Source: Streptomyces sp. AC550_RSS872 (GTDB lineage: Bacteria > Actinomycetota > Actinomycetes > Streptomycetales > Streptomycetaceae). Taken from it: 64,000 nt of DNA. Each line of letters starts with the position of its first letter. The stretch's first letter is position 1. Shown one piece after another: positions 8,987 to 17,431 of this stretch. Position numbers and translations under genes: made by a program. The stretch spans positions 29,226 to 93,225 of the forward strand of contig NZ_JAGMUL010000024.1 in NCBI RefSeq assembly GCF_019049285.1, written 5' to 3'. The notes under the pieces are model-generated. The model was not told the origin of the DNA. It saw nothing but the letters and a program-made list of their open reading frames with translations, and did no database searches.

Positions 8987-9919
8987 TCAGAACCGCCCGT
9001 CCTGGCACCGGGCCACCCAGTCCGCCGCCGACACGAACTCCTCGTCCGATGTCCCGGCACGCGGCGGCTGCACCTCACCGGGCTTAAGGTCCGCGCGCGG
9101 ATACGAGCCCAGGAAGCGCACCTCCAGACAGATCCGCTTGAGCCCCGTCAGCGCCTCGGCCACCCGGCGGTCGGAGATATGGCCCTCGGCGTCGATGCAG
9201 AAGCAGTAGTTGCCGATGCCTGCCCCGGTCGGCCGGGACTGGAGCAGCATCAGGTTGATGCCGCGCGTGGCGAACTCGCCCAGGAGGTCGCGCAGCCCAC
9301 CGGGATGGTCGTCGCGCTGCCACAGCACGACCGACGTCTTGTCCGCGCCGGTCGGCGCCGCGGGCCGGGCAGGCCTGCCCACCAGCACAAACCGCGTCTG
9401 GGCGTTCTCCGCGTCGTGGATCCCGGTCTCCAGCGCCTCAAGGCCGTACAGCGCGGCGGCGAACTCGCCCGCGAAGGCGGCGTCGTACTGGCCCTCCTGG
9501 ACCAGACGTGCGGCGTCCGCGTTCGACGCGGCCGACTCCCAGTGGGCGTCCGGAAGGTTGTTCTTGAGCCAGTTGCGCACCTGCGGCTGGGCGGCCGGGT
9601 GTGCGGAGACCGTCTTGATGTCGGACAGCTTCGTGCCGGGCCGGACCAGCAGCGCGAAGGTGATCGACAGCAGCACCTCGCGGTAGATCATCAACGGTGC
9701 GCCCGCGACCAGTTCGTCGAGCGTGGTCGTGATGCCGCCCTCGACGGAGTTCTCGATCGGCACGAACGCGGCCTCGGCCTCGCCGACGCGCACCGCGTCG
9801 AGCGCGGACTGCACGGACACGTACGGGATCAGCGCCCGGGTCGCGGCCTCGGGGAGGGTGTGCAGGGCGGCCTCGGTGAAGGTGCCCTCGGGGCCGAGAT
9901 AGGCATAGCTCGCTGGCAT
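8987..9919 (-). CDS. pheA: prephenate dehydratase
   Basis: A 310-residue enzyme converting prephenate to phenylpyruvate in phenylalanine synthesis. The N-terminal catalytic domain starts YAYLGPEGTFTEAAL and contains VPIENSVEGGI and the Thr-containing signature NAQTRFVLVGR near residue 180. A C-terminal ACT regulatory domain (about 195-280) includes HPGGLRDLLGEFATRGINL (the GALV-type region) and LQSRP (the ESRP-like region), which bind Phe. It is monofunctional, without a chorismate mutase domain. Start is ATG 9919. Confidence 0.96.
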   Translation of the reverse strand: MPASYAYLGPEGTFTEAALHTLPEAATRALIPYVSVQSALDAVRVGEAEAAFVPIENSVEGGITTTLDELVAGAPLMIYREVLLSITFALLVRPGTKLSDIKTVSAHPAAQPQVRNWLKNNLPDAHWESAASNADAARLVQEGQYDAAFAGEFAAALYGLEALETGIHDAENAQTRFVLVGRPARPAAPTGADKTSVVLWQRDDHPGGLRDLLGEFATRGINLMLLQSRPTGAGIGNYCFCIDAEGHISDRRVAEALTGLKRICLEVRFLGSYPRADLKPGEVQPPRAGTSDEEFVSAADWVARCQDGRF

Positions 9920-10039
9920 GACCTCACCCTAATGGGCCTTGCGCGGGGCGGCGCACGCCTCTTGACCGCGAGCCACTCCCGAGAGCGACCTCACCGCGCC
10001 GTACGCCTGTGCACCACCCGTACGACCCTCCCGTTACCG

Positions 10040-11350
10040 TCACCCCTCCAGCAACCCCTGCCCCACGTACCCCCCCTGCGCCGCCCCGCCCGGCACCGCG
10101 AACAGTCCGCTCGCCTCGTGGCGGATGTACTTCGACAGCGCGTCGCCCCGGTCGAGCTTGCGCTGGACGGTGACGAAGCCGCGCAGCGGGTCGGCCTGCC
10201 AGCAGATGAAGAGGAGCCCCGCGTCGGGGACGCCGTCCGCGTCGATGCCGTCGTGGTACGAGAACGGGCGCCGCAGCATCGCGGCACCGCCGTTCTGGTC
10301 GGGCCGGGTGATGCGGGCGTGCGCGTTGAGGGGGACGACCAGGTTCCCGGACCCGTCCGTCTTCTCCAGGTCCATCTCGGTGGTCTCGGTGCCCCCGGAC
10401 AGCGGTGCCCCGTCGGACTTGCGGCGGCCGATGACGTCCTCCTGTTCCTTGACCGAGAGCTGCTCCCAGTCGTCGAGGAGCATGCGGATACGGCGTACGA
10501 CGGCGTAGGAGCCGCCCGCCATCCAGGCGGGGTCCTTCGAGCCGGACTCCGGCACGAAGATCCGCTCGTCGAAGTCGGACTCCGTCGGCTTCGGATTGCG
10601 TGTGCCATCCATCTGGCCCATCAGGTTGCGCGCCGTCATCGGGTGTGCGGTGGCGCCCGGCGACCGGTTGAAGCCGTTCATCTGCCACCGCACCCTGGCG
10701 GCGCTGCCCGCGTCCTTCTGGATCGCGCGTAGGGCGTGGAAGGCGACCAGGGCGTCGTTCGCGCCGATCTGCACCCACAGGTCGCCGTTGCTGCGTGCCT
10801 TGTCGAGCTGGTCGGAGGAGAAGTCGGGCAGCGGGTCCAGGGAGACCGGCCGCTGTTTCTCCAGGCCCGTCCGTGCGAAGAAGCTGTGCCCGAAGCCGAA
10901 GGTGATCGTCAGCGACGACGGCCCGGCGTCCCGGGCGACATCCGTGTCGTCCTGCTGCGCCGCCTCGCCCGCCATCAGCCGCCGAGCAGTCTCCGACCAG
11001 CGGCGCAGCAACGCCGCCGCTTCCTTGCGGCCCGCGCCCGCCGCCAGGTCGAAGGCGACCACGTGACCGCGCGCCTGAAGGCCCTGGAGGATGCCGGGCT
11101 GATGTTTCCCGTGAAACATCACCTGATCGGCGCCCACCGAGGTGAGCGGCGTCGCCTCGGCCGGCCGGCCGGCGTATCCCACGGTCGCGCCGGCCGCACC
11201 GAGCACCAGACCGGTCGCACCGGCGGTCCCGAGCAGCCGTCGCCGCGAAAGCGTTCCAGGCGCGTGCCCGGAAACGCCGCCATTAAGTGCCGTTTCGGCA
11301 GAGGCGGGGGTCTCGGGGGTACGGGCCTCCGGAATGGACTGGTCAGCCAT
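10040..11350 (-). CDS. dtpA: Tat-exported DyP-type haem peroxidase (DtpA/EfeB-like)
   Basis: A 436-residue secreted peroxidase. The N-terminus has a twin-arginine signal (LSRRRLLGTAGATGLVLGAAG, residues about 34-54). Haem-pocket residues are the GQMDGTRNP motif (distal Asp), the proximal His in LNAHARITRP and the distal Arg in LRRPFSYHDG. In S. lividans the homologous DtpA works with the Sco and ECuC chaperones in maturing the copper radical oxidase GlxA and supporting aerial growth. The gene directly follows CopCD, and the same neighbours lie upstream here, which supports that role by analogy. Start is ATG 11350; longer frames are artefacts. Confidence 0.93.
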   Translation of the reverse strand: MADQSIPEARTPETPASAETALNGGVSGHAPGTLSRRRLLGTAGATGLVLGAAGATVGYAGRPAEATPLTSVGADQVMFHGKHQPGILQGLQARGHVVAFDLAAGAGRKEAAALLRRWSETARRLMAGEAAQQDDTDVARDAGPSSLTITFGFGHSFFARTGLEKQRPVSLDPLPDFSSDQLDKARSNGDLWVQIGANDALVAFHALRAIQKDAGSAARVRWQMNGFNRSPGATAHPMTARNLMGQMDGTRNPKPTESDFDERIFVPESGSKDPAWMAGGSYAVVRRIRMLLDDWEQLSVKEQEDVIGRRKSDGAPLSGGTETTEMDLEKTDGSGNLVVPLNAHARITRPDQNGGAAMLRRPFSYHDGIDADGVPDAGLLFICWQADPLRGFVTVQRKLDRGDALSKYIRHEASGLFAVPGGAAQGGYVGQGLLEG

Positions 11351-11358
11351 GGTGAGGT

Positions 11359-13320
11359 TCAGCCGATCTGCGCGTTCTTGGAGACAGTGGTCTGGTCGAT
11401 GTCGGAGGTCCGCACGGTCACGGCGATCTTCCACTCGCCGGCCATGGGGATCTGCACTCCGCTCGCCGACCAGTGTCCGGTGGAGATGTGGTCGGGGACG
11501 ACGGGCAGCGGCCCGATGTCCTGGGACTCCAGGGTGAAGGCGACCTTCACCTCGGGGATGTCGAAGGCACGGCCGTTGGGCCGTTGCACATAGACGTGCA
11601 TCTCGTTGCCGCCCACGCGCGCGGGATCGAGGTCGATCCGTACGACGCCCTTGCCGTCCTGGCCACCGGTGTCGAAGGACATGTCCAGGGTCAGCGCCCC
11701 GGCCGAGGCGGCCTCGGCGGACGAGGCGGACGTGGCAGCCCTGGCCTCCTCCTCCGTACGCCCCGGTTCGGTCGACGTCAGCATCGTGGTGACGGCGAGC
11801 AGGACGACGGCGACGCCCGCCTCGGCGAGCACCGAGCGGCGCAGCCCGAAGCGGTTCGGGTCGGCGTCCCGCTGCTGCTTCTGCCGTGCCGTGTCGATCG
11901 CGGCCTGCTGCCGGGCGAGCTGGGTGGCGCGCTGTGAGCCACCGCCCTTGGACGCGCCGCCCTTCTTGCCGCCGGCCGAGGCGGAGGCGGGGGAGGCGGT
12001 CGCGGACGCGGAGGTACCGACCCGGGCAGTCGCGTGCTCGTTGTCGCCCTCGACTGCCGCGTCTCCGTTCTCGGCCAGCCGCCCCGTCCAGCGCCGGGAG
12101 ATCCATGCGATGCCCACCAGCACCACCACGAGCCCGATCTTGACCAGCAGCAACTGCCCGTATCGCGTGCCGGTGAACGCCGACCACGACCCGAGCTGGC
12201 GCCACGACTGGTAGATCCCGGTCGCGACCAGCGCGAGCACGCTGCCGAAGGCGACGCGCGAGAAGCGTCGTACGGCGGACGACCCGAGCGGAGTGTCGGC
12301 GGGCGCCCGGTAGAGGGCGACGAGAAGTGCGGCGAGCCCGCCGAGCCAGCCGGCGACGGCCAGCAGGTGGACGATGTCGACCGGCATCGCGATCCCGGCC
12401 TGGAGCCCGGTCGAGGCGTGCTCGGACATCGCCCAGCTCGCCGCGAGCCCCGCCGCGACCACGGTCCCGCCGATGGCGAGCCCGAAGCTGAGGTCCCGCT
12501 TCTCGTCGTCCTCCCGCTTGTCGTACGCCCCGAAGAGCACGGCGATGAACAGGGCCGCCGCGGCCAGCAGCAGCAGTCGGGACACCAGCGCGGCACCCGT
12601 CTTGGTCTGGAGGACCTGCCCCAGCAGCTCCAGATCGAAGACGTCTTGGACCTTCCCGGTGCTGGTGTACGAGCCGCGCAGGAGCAGCAGTCCGAGTGTG
12701 GCGGCGGTCAGGGCCAGCCAGCCGGAGACGACGAGCCGCTGCAAGGCCCGCACACCCGACCCGCGCTGCCAGCAGGCGAGCACGAAGGCGGCGCCGCCGA
12801 CCATGACGATGAAGCCGGCGTACGACACGTACCGGCCGAAGCCGTAGAGCGCGCCGACGATCCCGCCGCCCGCGGTCTGGCCGGAGAGGGAGACGGTGGT
12901 CTGGGAGGGCGCGCCGATGGAGAAGGTGTAGGCGCCGGCGACGGGATGGCTGTCCTCGGACACCACCTGGTAGGTGACGGTGTACGTGCCGTCGGGCAGG
13001 CCGCTGTGGAGTTTCACGGCGTACGTCGTGCCGCTGAGGTTGGCCGGGTCGCCGCGGTCGATGCGCTTGCCCTTGGGGTCGAGCACGCGCAGGGAGTCGT
13101 CGGACAGGGCGACCTTCTCGGAGAAGGTCAGTGAGACCTGCGTCGGCGCCTTGTCGACCACCGCCCCCTGCTGGGGGTCGCTGCCGGTCAGCGCGGCGTG
13201 CGCGGAGACCGGCCCGGCACCGGCCAGAAGCAGACCAGTGGCGGCCAGGAGCAGCAGCACCAGGATCCGGACGCTCGGGAGTACCCGGGGCCGGACACGG
13301 GGGGCGATGGTCTGGGTCAA
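11359..13320 (-). CDS. CopC/CopD fusion copper-handling membrane protein
   Basis: A 653-residue protein. Residues 1-40 form a signal peptide ending ...PVSAH; the His exposed on cleavage (SAHAALTGSDP) is the usual copper ligand of CopC. A CopC domain covers about 40-137. About eight transmembrane helices of a CopD domain follow (about 150-420). Next come an Ala/Ser/Gly-rich loop, one more helix (VAVVLLAVTTML) and an extracytoplasmic C-terminal beta domain. It is probably a copper uptake or transfer protein feeding the Sco and PCuAC proteins. The gene is 8 bases from the peroxidase and 13 from the PCuAC gene, so all are likely cotranscribed. Confidence 0.9.
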   Translation of the reverse strand: MTQTIAPRVRPRVLPSVRILVLLLLAATGLLLAGAGPVSAHAALTGSDPQQGAVVDKAPTQVSLTFSEKVALSDDSLRVLDPKGKRIDRGDPANLSGTTYAVKLHSGLPDGTYTVTYQVVSEDSHPVAGAYTFSIGAPSQTTVSLSGQTAGGGIVGALYGFGRYVSYAGFIVMVGGAAFVLACWQRGSGVRALQRLVVSGWLALTAATLGLLLLRGSYTSTGKVQDVFDLELLGQVLQTKTGAALVSRLLLLAAAALFIAVLFGAYDKREDDEKRDLSFGLAIGGTVVAAGLAASWAMSEHASTGLQAGIAMPVDIVHLLAVAGWLGGLAALLVALYRAPADTPLGSSAVRRFSRVAFGSVLALVATGIYQSWRQLGSWSAFTGTRYGQLLLVKIGLVVVLVGIAWISRRWTGRLAENGDAAVEGDNEHATARVGTSASATASPASASAGGKKGGASKGGGSQRATQLARQQAAIDTARQKQQRDADPNRFGLRRSVLAEAGVAVVLLAVTTMLTSTEPGRTEEEARAATSASSAEAASAGALTLDMSFDTGGQDGKGVVRIDLDPARVGGNEMHVYVQRPNGRAFDIPEVKVAFTLESQDIGPLPVVPDHISTGHWSASGVQIPMAGEWKIAVTVRTSDIDQTTVSKNAQIG

Positions 13321-13333
13321 GGCGATCTCTCCC

Positions 13334-13792
13334 TCAGTGTCCGGTCTTCGGGCTGTACGTCGCCGACTTCACCGGCATCTCGACCGTGACCGTGCCGGAC
13401 TCGGCGAAGTGGAGCTTCACGGTCACCTTCTCGCCCTGTTCGGGCTTGCGCTTCAGCTTTTCGAACATCAGATGGCTGCCGCCGCTCTTGAAGACGAGTT
13501 GACCGTGGGCGGGGACGGCGAGGTCCGTGGCCTCCTGCATCGACGAACCGACGGTCTCGTGGGCGGTCACCTCGCCGACGTCGCTGGTGACCGAGGTCAA
13601 CTCGTCCTTCGTACCGCCCTTGTTGGTGACCGTCAGGAAGCCGGCCGCCATGGAGTCGGAGACGGGCTGCGGCATATAGGCGTCGCTGACGGACAGTTCC
13701 GCCTTGGAGTCGGCCGGGGAGTCCTCGGAACCGCAGCCTGCCAGGACGAGGGCTCCGGCCAGCACCACGGTCACCGGGGCGAACCGCCTCAC
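13334..13792 (-). CDS. ecuC: PCuAC-type extracytoplasmic copper chaperone (ECuC-like)
   Basis: A 152-residue lipoprotein with lipobox LAGCGSED near residue 18. The Cu(I) motif of PCuAC proteins is visible: His in TAHETVGSSM with its downstream Met, then HLM in GGSHLMFEKL. Start GTG 13792 is in a GTGA overlap with the sco stop. It would pass copper to Sco and from there to cytochrome oxidase or other extracellular cuproenzymes. Confidence 0.88.
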   Translation of the reverse strand: MRRFAPVTVVLAGALVLAGCGSEDSPADSKAELSVSDAYMPQPVSDSMAAGFLTVTNKGGTKDELTSVTSDVGEVTAHETVGSSMQEATDLAVPAHGQLVFKSGGSHLMFEKLKRKPEQGEKVTVKLHFAESGTVTVEMPVKSATYSPKTGH

Positions 13793-14466
13793 GGCTTTGC
13801 CCCCTTGATGAGCTTGGGGAGGTCCTTGGTGTAGTCGTCGACGGTCGCGTCCTCGGTGTACAGGACATACCCGGCGTCGGTCTTCGGCGAGAACGCGACG
13901 ACCTGGGTGCCGTGGGTGGAGACCATCTTGCCGTTCTTGTCCTTGTGCGGCGGCTCGATGGAGATGCCGAGGGTGCGGGCGCCGGCCTGGATGGTGTCGA
14001 AGTCGCCGGTCAGACCCACGACCTGCGGATCGATGCCCTTGAGCCACTTGCCGAGCGCGGGCGCGGTGTCGCGCTCCGGGTCGGTCGTGACGAACACCAC
14101 GCTCAGCTTGTCCTGTTCGGCCTTGGGCAGCTGCTTCTTGGCGACGGCGATGTTGTTCATCGTCAGCGGGCAGACGTCGGGGCAGTTGGTGTAGCCGAAG
14201 TAGATCAGCGTCGGCCTGCCCTCGGTCTCCTTGCGGAGGTCGTACTTCTTGCCGTTCGTGTCGGAGAGGACCAGGTCCGGCTTCTCGAACGGCTTGTCGA
14301 GGACGATGGCGGCCTTGTCCGAGCCGGCCTCCTCGGAGACCACGGTCACGGGCGAGGCGCTGTCGTCACCGTTGCCGCAGGCGGACAGGGTCAGGGTGGC
14401 GGCGGCGAACAGCGCGGCCGCCGCGAAGGTCTTCTTACGCATGGTCTTCCGCGCGGTCTTACGCAT
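13789..14466 (-). CDS. sco: Sco1/SenC-family copper metallochaperone
   Basis: A 225-residue lipoprotein with a thioredoxin fold. The lipobox is LSACGNGD near residue 31. The Cu-binding CxxxC is CPDVCPLT in FGYTNCPDVCPLT, and the third ligand His is in VSTHGTQVV. The sequence ATGCGTAAGA occurs three times near the 5' end, giving ATGs at 14466 and 14442 in frame and an out-of-frame 8-codon mini-ORF just upstream. 14466 is preferred because of an AAGAAG purine run upstream. It functions in copper loading of cytochrome oxidase and related enzymes. Confidence 0.9.
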   Translation of the reverse strand: MRKTARKTMRKKTFAAAALFAAATLTLSACGNGDDSASPVTVVSEEAGSDKAAIVLDKPFEKPDLVLSDTNGKKYDLRKETEGRPTLIYFGYTNCPDVCPLTMNNIAVAKKQLPKAEQDKLSVVFVTTDPERDTAPALGKWLKGIDPQVVGLTGDFDTIQAGARTLGISIEPPHKDKNGKMVSTHGTQVVAFSPKTDAGYVLYTEDATVDDYTKDLPKLIKGAKP

Positions 14467-14564
14467 GGCAGTTCTTCTTACGCATAGAAAAAACGTCCCA
14501 GTGGTGAGTGCTCCGGCGCGCACCGGGGATGTGCCCCGGCGCGCGCCGTGAACCGGAGGGGCCG

Positions 14565-15305
14565 TCAGGCCTCGGTGCGCCGACGGCCGGCGAGCACGCC
14601 GTACGCCACGCCCAGGGCGCCGACGACGATGCCGACGACGCCCAGGACGCGGGCGGTCGTGTCGCTGCTGTCGGCAGGTTTCGCGGCCTCGGTCTTCGCG
14701 GCGGCGGCCTCGGCGTCGTCGGAGTCGGCGGCCTTGTCGGATGAGGACGACGAGCCGTGGTGGTCGTCCTGGGCGGCGGACAGCGTGAGTACCGGCGCCG
14801 GGTTCTCGGGCTCCTCCTGGCCCTCCTGCGGCACCTCGATCCAGCGGACGACCTCCTTGTTGGAGTACGTCTGGATCGCCTTGAAGACGAGTTCGTCGGC
14901 GTCCTCGGGGAGCTGGCCGATGGAGACCGGGAACTTCTGGAAGAAGCCGGGCTCGATGCCCTTGCCGTCCGCGGTCCAGGTGACCTTGGTGACGGCCTCC
15001 GTGATCTTCTTCCCGTGCATCTCCAGCGGCTTGTCCAGCGTGGACTTGGTGACCTCGGGCTTCCAACCGGGAACGGGCTGCGGCATCACGGAGGCCAGCG
15101 GGTGGTCGGTCGGGAACGTGACCTCGAGCTTGGTGGTCGACGCGTTGTCGCGCTCGTTGGGCACCTTGAAGTCGACGACCGCGTAACCGCCCTTGGCGGC
15201 GGTGCCCTCCGGCTGCACGCTGACGTGGGCGAAGGCGGGGGCGGAGAGGGCGAGCACGGCCGTGCCGGCGAGGGCGCCGGCGGCGGCGAGACGAGAGGCC
15301 TTCAT
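14565..15305 (-). CDS. YcnI/DUF1775 copper-binding protein
   Basis: A 246-residue exported protein. The signal peptide is cleaved after ...APAFA, exposing the N-terminal His of HVSVQPEG, the copper ligand known for YcnI. A single DUF1775 domain covers about 30-175, then a Ser/Asp/Ala-rich linker and a C-terminal membrane anchor (VLGVVGIVVGALGVAYGVLAG) ending in RRRTEA. ATG 15305 is chosen over GTG 15314 because GGAG lies at the right distance. It is first of the copper block. Confidence 0.88.
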   Translation of the reverse strand: MKASRLAAAGALAGTAVLALSAPAFAHVSVQPEGTAAKGGYAVVDFKVPNERDNASTTKLEVTFPTDHPLASVMPQPVPGWKPEVTKSTLDKPLEMHGKKITEAVTKVTWTADGKGIEPGFFQKFPVSIGQLPEDADELVFKAIQTYSNKEVVRWIEVPQEGQEEPENPAPVLTLSAAQDDHHGSSSSSDKAADSDDAEAAAAKTEAAKPADSSDTTARVLGVVGIVVGALGVAYGVLAGRRRTEA

Positions 15306-15497
15306 TCGGAGCACTCCACTGTGAGTGAGATTCGGATTCCGGTGGTGAAGAGGAGTACGCGTGCGTGGGGTGCCCGATCAGGCGGGAACGACGGAAACGA
15401 CGGCAATGAGTCGTCCCTCGATCGAAACACGGGCACGCGCGCGTGCCGCACGACGGCGGCCCTCAGCCCACGTCAGTGGAGTGGCGGTCGCGCCGTG

Positions 15498-16358
15498 TCA
15501 GGCGGCGAGGGTGAGCGCGGTGGCCGGCGGGCCGCGCCTGATCACCGTGTGCTGGAGGGCGACGGTGCGGGGCGTGGGGCGCGCGAGTGACTCGGTGCGC
15601 AGGAAGCGCGGGCCCGCTTCGGGCGCGCCCGGCAGCCCGGCACGCAGGGCGCGCACCAGCGCGAGCGCCCCGCGCAGGGAACGTACGAAGGCCCCCTCGG
15701 CGACCGAATGCGCCGACAGCGTGGACATCTCGGCGATCCGCAGCAGGGCCAGATCCCCGCGGCGCAGCAGCCACCCCGCGACAACCGCCGCGAGGACGTG
15801 GGCGAGCAGCATCGGCAGGGACGGCAGCAGTGAGACGGAGGCGGCGGAGGAGTCGGCGGCGACGGACATGGCGTCCGTCGACCGGTGCGAGACATGCACC
15901 CCAGCCCCTGTGCCCGTCCCCGTGCCGATCCGCGCCTCGGTGAGGATCCGCTGGGCCTGGGCCGGGCTGATCGCCGCCGCGGCGGTCCCGCACAGGAGCC
16001 GCGCGGCCTGTTCGACCAGGGCGGCGTCCGAGGCGGATGCGGAGGAGGCGACGGACGCGGAGGCGGCACCGGCAATCGCCCCGTGCTGCCCGAGCCCGAA
16101 CAGCGTATGCAGAACGGTCTGCCCGGCCGCGAGCAGCGCGGCTATCCCGGGCAGCGAGCGTTCGCGACCCGTGAACGGCACCGTGACCAGCAGGATCCCC
16201 AGGAACCCCGCGCCCAGCGTCCACAGCGGGATCCTGGCGCAGGAGCCCAGCACATGCCCGACCCCGGCCAGCACGACGCAGACCGCGGCGAACACCGCGG
16301 CCCGCAGTATCCGGAGATCACGTCCGGAGCGCGTCGTGCGCGGGTGGGGGGCACTCAT
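15498..16358 (-). CDS. membrane protein of unknown function
   Basis: A 286-residue protein starting at ATG 16358. Four or five hydrophobic stretches are visible, three near the N-terminus (AAVFAAVCVVLAGVGHVL, LGAGFLGILLVTVPF, ALLAAGQTVLHTLFGL) and one near 190 (MLLAHVLAAVVAGWLL). A Ser/Ala-rich loop (SASVASSASASDAA) lies between them. It sits directly upstream of the copper block in the same orientation, so a link with copper handling is possible but unproven. Confidence 0.7.
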   Translation of the reverse strand: MSAPHPRTTRSGRDLRILRAAVFAAVCVVLAGVGHVLGSCARIPLWTLGAGFLGILLVTVPFTGRERSLPGIAALLAAGQTVLHTLFGLGQHGAIAGAASASVASSASASDAALVEQAARLLCGTAAAAISPAQAQRILTEARIGTGTGTGAGVHVSHRSTDAMSVAADSSAASVSLLPSLPMLLAHVLAAVVAGWLLRRGDLALLRIAEMSTLSAHSVAEGAFVRSLRGALALVRALRAGLPGAPEAGPRFLRTESLARPTPRTVALQHTVIRRGPPATALTLAA

Positions 16359-16616
16359 GGCGGGCTCATCATCGCACTGGCCTCATGGCCGCCATACGGC
16401 AGGTCCGCAAGATGACATACGGGCGGTTGGGGACGTACGGGGCATAGGGGTTGTACGACCGGAAGATCACCTTCTGGTGTGGCCCGGCCCCACATACACC
16501 GATTCCCTCGTAGATGCATCGACCATATGGGCGGCATCACGTCAATGATGTGCTTACAGCCGGGCACTCGCGGCAATACGTAACGGTATGTCGAGCCGCA
16601 GCCAGGAGGCTGGAGC

Positions 16617-17066
16617 ATGAGCATCTGGTGGTCACTCCATCTGCGGCGGGAAGCCGCGAGCGTGCCGCTCGCCCGGCGGTTGCTGATCGGCACCATGGAG
16701 ACCGCGGGCGTCGACCCCGATGTGTCCTACGACCTCTCCGTCGCCCTCAGCGAAGCCTGCGCCAACGCCGTCGAGCACGGCGGGGACACCACGCCCGACG
16801 GCTCCCCACCGGCGTACCGCGTCACGGCGTACCTGGACGGCGAGAAGTGCCACATCGAGGTCACCGACTCGGGCCCCGGGTTCACCGCACCCCACCGGCC
16901 GCCCCGCCCGGCGAACTCTGACGCCGAGCACGGCCGGGGGCTCTGTCTCATCCAGGAACTCGCCGACCACGTCTCGATCGGCAACAAGCCGGGCCGGAGC
17001 GGTGCGGTGGTGAGCTTCGACAAGATCCTCAAGTGGAAGAAGGACCCGTCACTGATGGCGGTGTAG
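16617..17066 (+). CDS. RsbW-like ATP-binding protein (anti-sigma kinase family)
   Basis: A 149-residue GHKL ATPase domain without sensor parts. The N-box is ALSEACANAVEHG near residue 45, G1 is VTDSGPGF near 85 and G2 is EHGRGLCLIQELAD near 105. Such proteins bind sigma factors or phosphorylate STAS anti-anti-sigma partners; no partner gene is adjacent. An AGGAG-like site (gccaggaggctggagc) precedes ATG 16617. Confidence 0.85.
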   Translation: MSIWWSLHLRREAASVPLARRLLIGTMETAGVDPDVSYDLSVALSEACANAVEHGGDTTPDGSPPAYRVTAYLDGEKCHIEVTDSGPGFTAPHRPPRPANSDAEHGRGLCLIQELADHVSIGNKPGRSGAVVSFDKILKWKKDPSLMAV

Positions 17067-17431
17067 CGCCGACGGCACGGTCGTGGTCGTGGTCCTGCCG
17101 GTGTTGGCCAAGGCCGCCTGGTAACCGGCGACGGCGAGCCCGTCCGCCGCGAACCGTGCCGCCGGTCACCGCGATGGCGCGGCGCCGCCGGAGCGCGGGG
17201 CGAGGGAAGGGCCGGATTCCCGCACGTACGCCGGGCATTGGCTCCGGGACACCGAACTGCTCTGCACGGCGGCAAAGGCAGGCGCGGCGGCCTTGGCTTC
17301 GCTCGACACCGACCTGCACGCACGCGCGTGGAGCGCGAGAGGCAGCGCGGGCCTACTGGCGGGAGCCACATGCGGCCCGCAGCCCGCAACGATGGCCGGA
17401 CACCCCTTCGGTATCCGGCCATCAACCAACG
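17067..17431. other. intergenic region between convergent genes
   Basis: No convincing gene, operator or strong hairpin is seen. Open frames on both strands have poor codon use. Confidence 0.5.
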
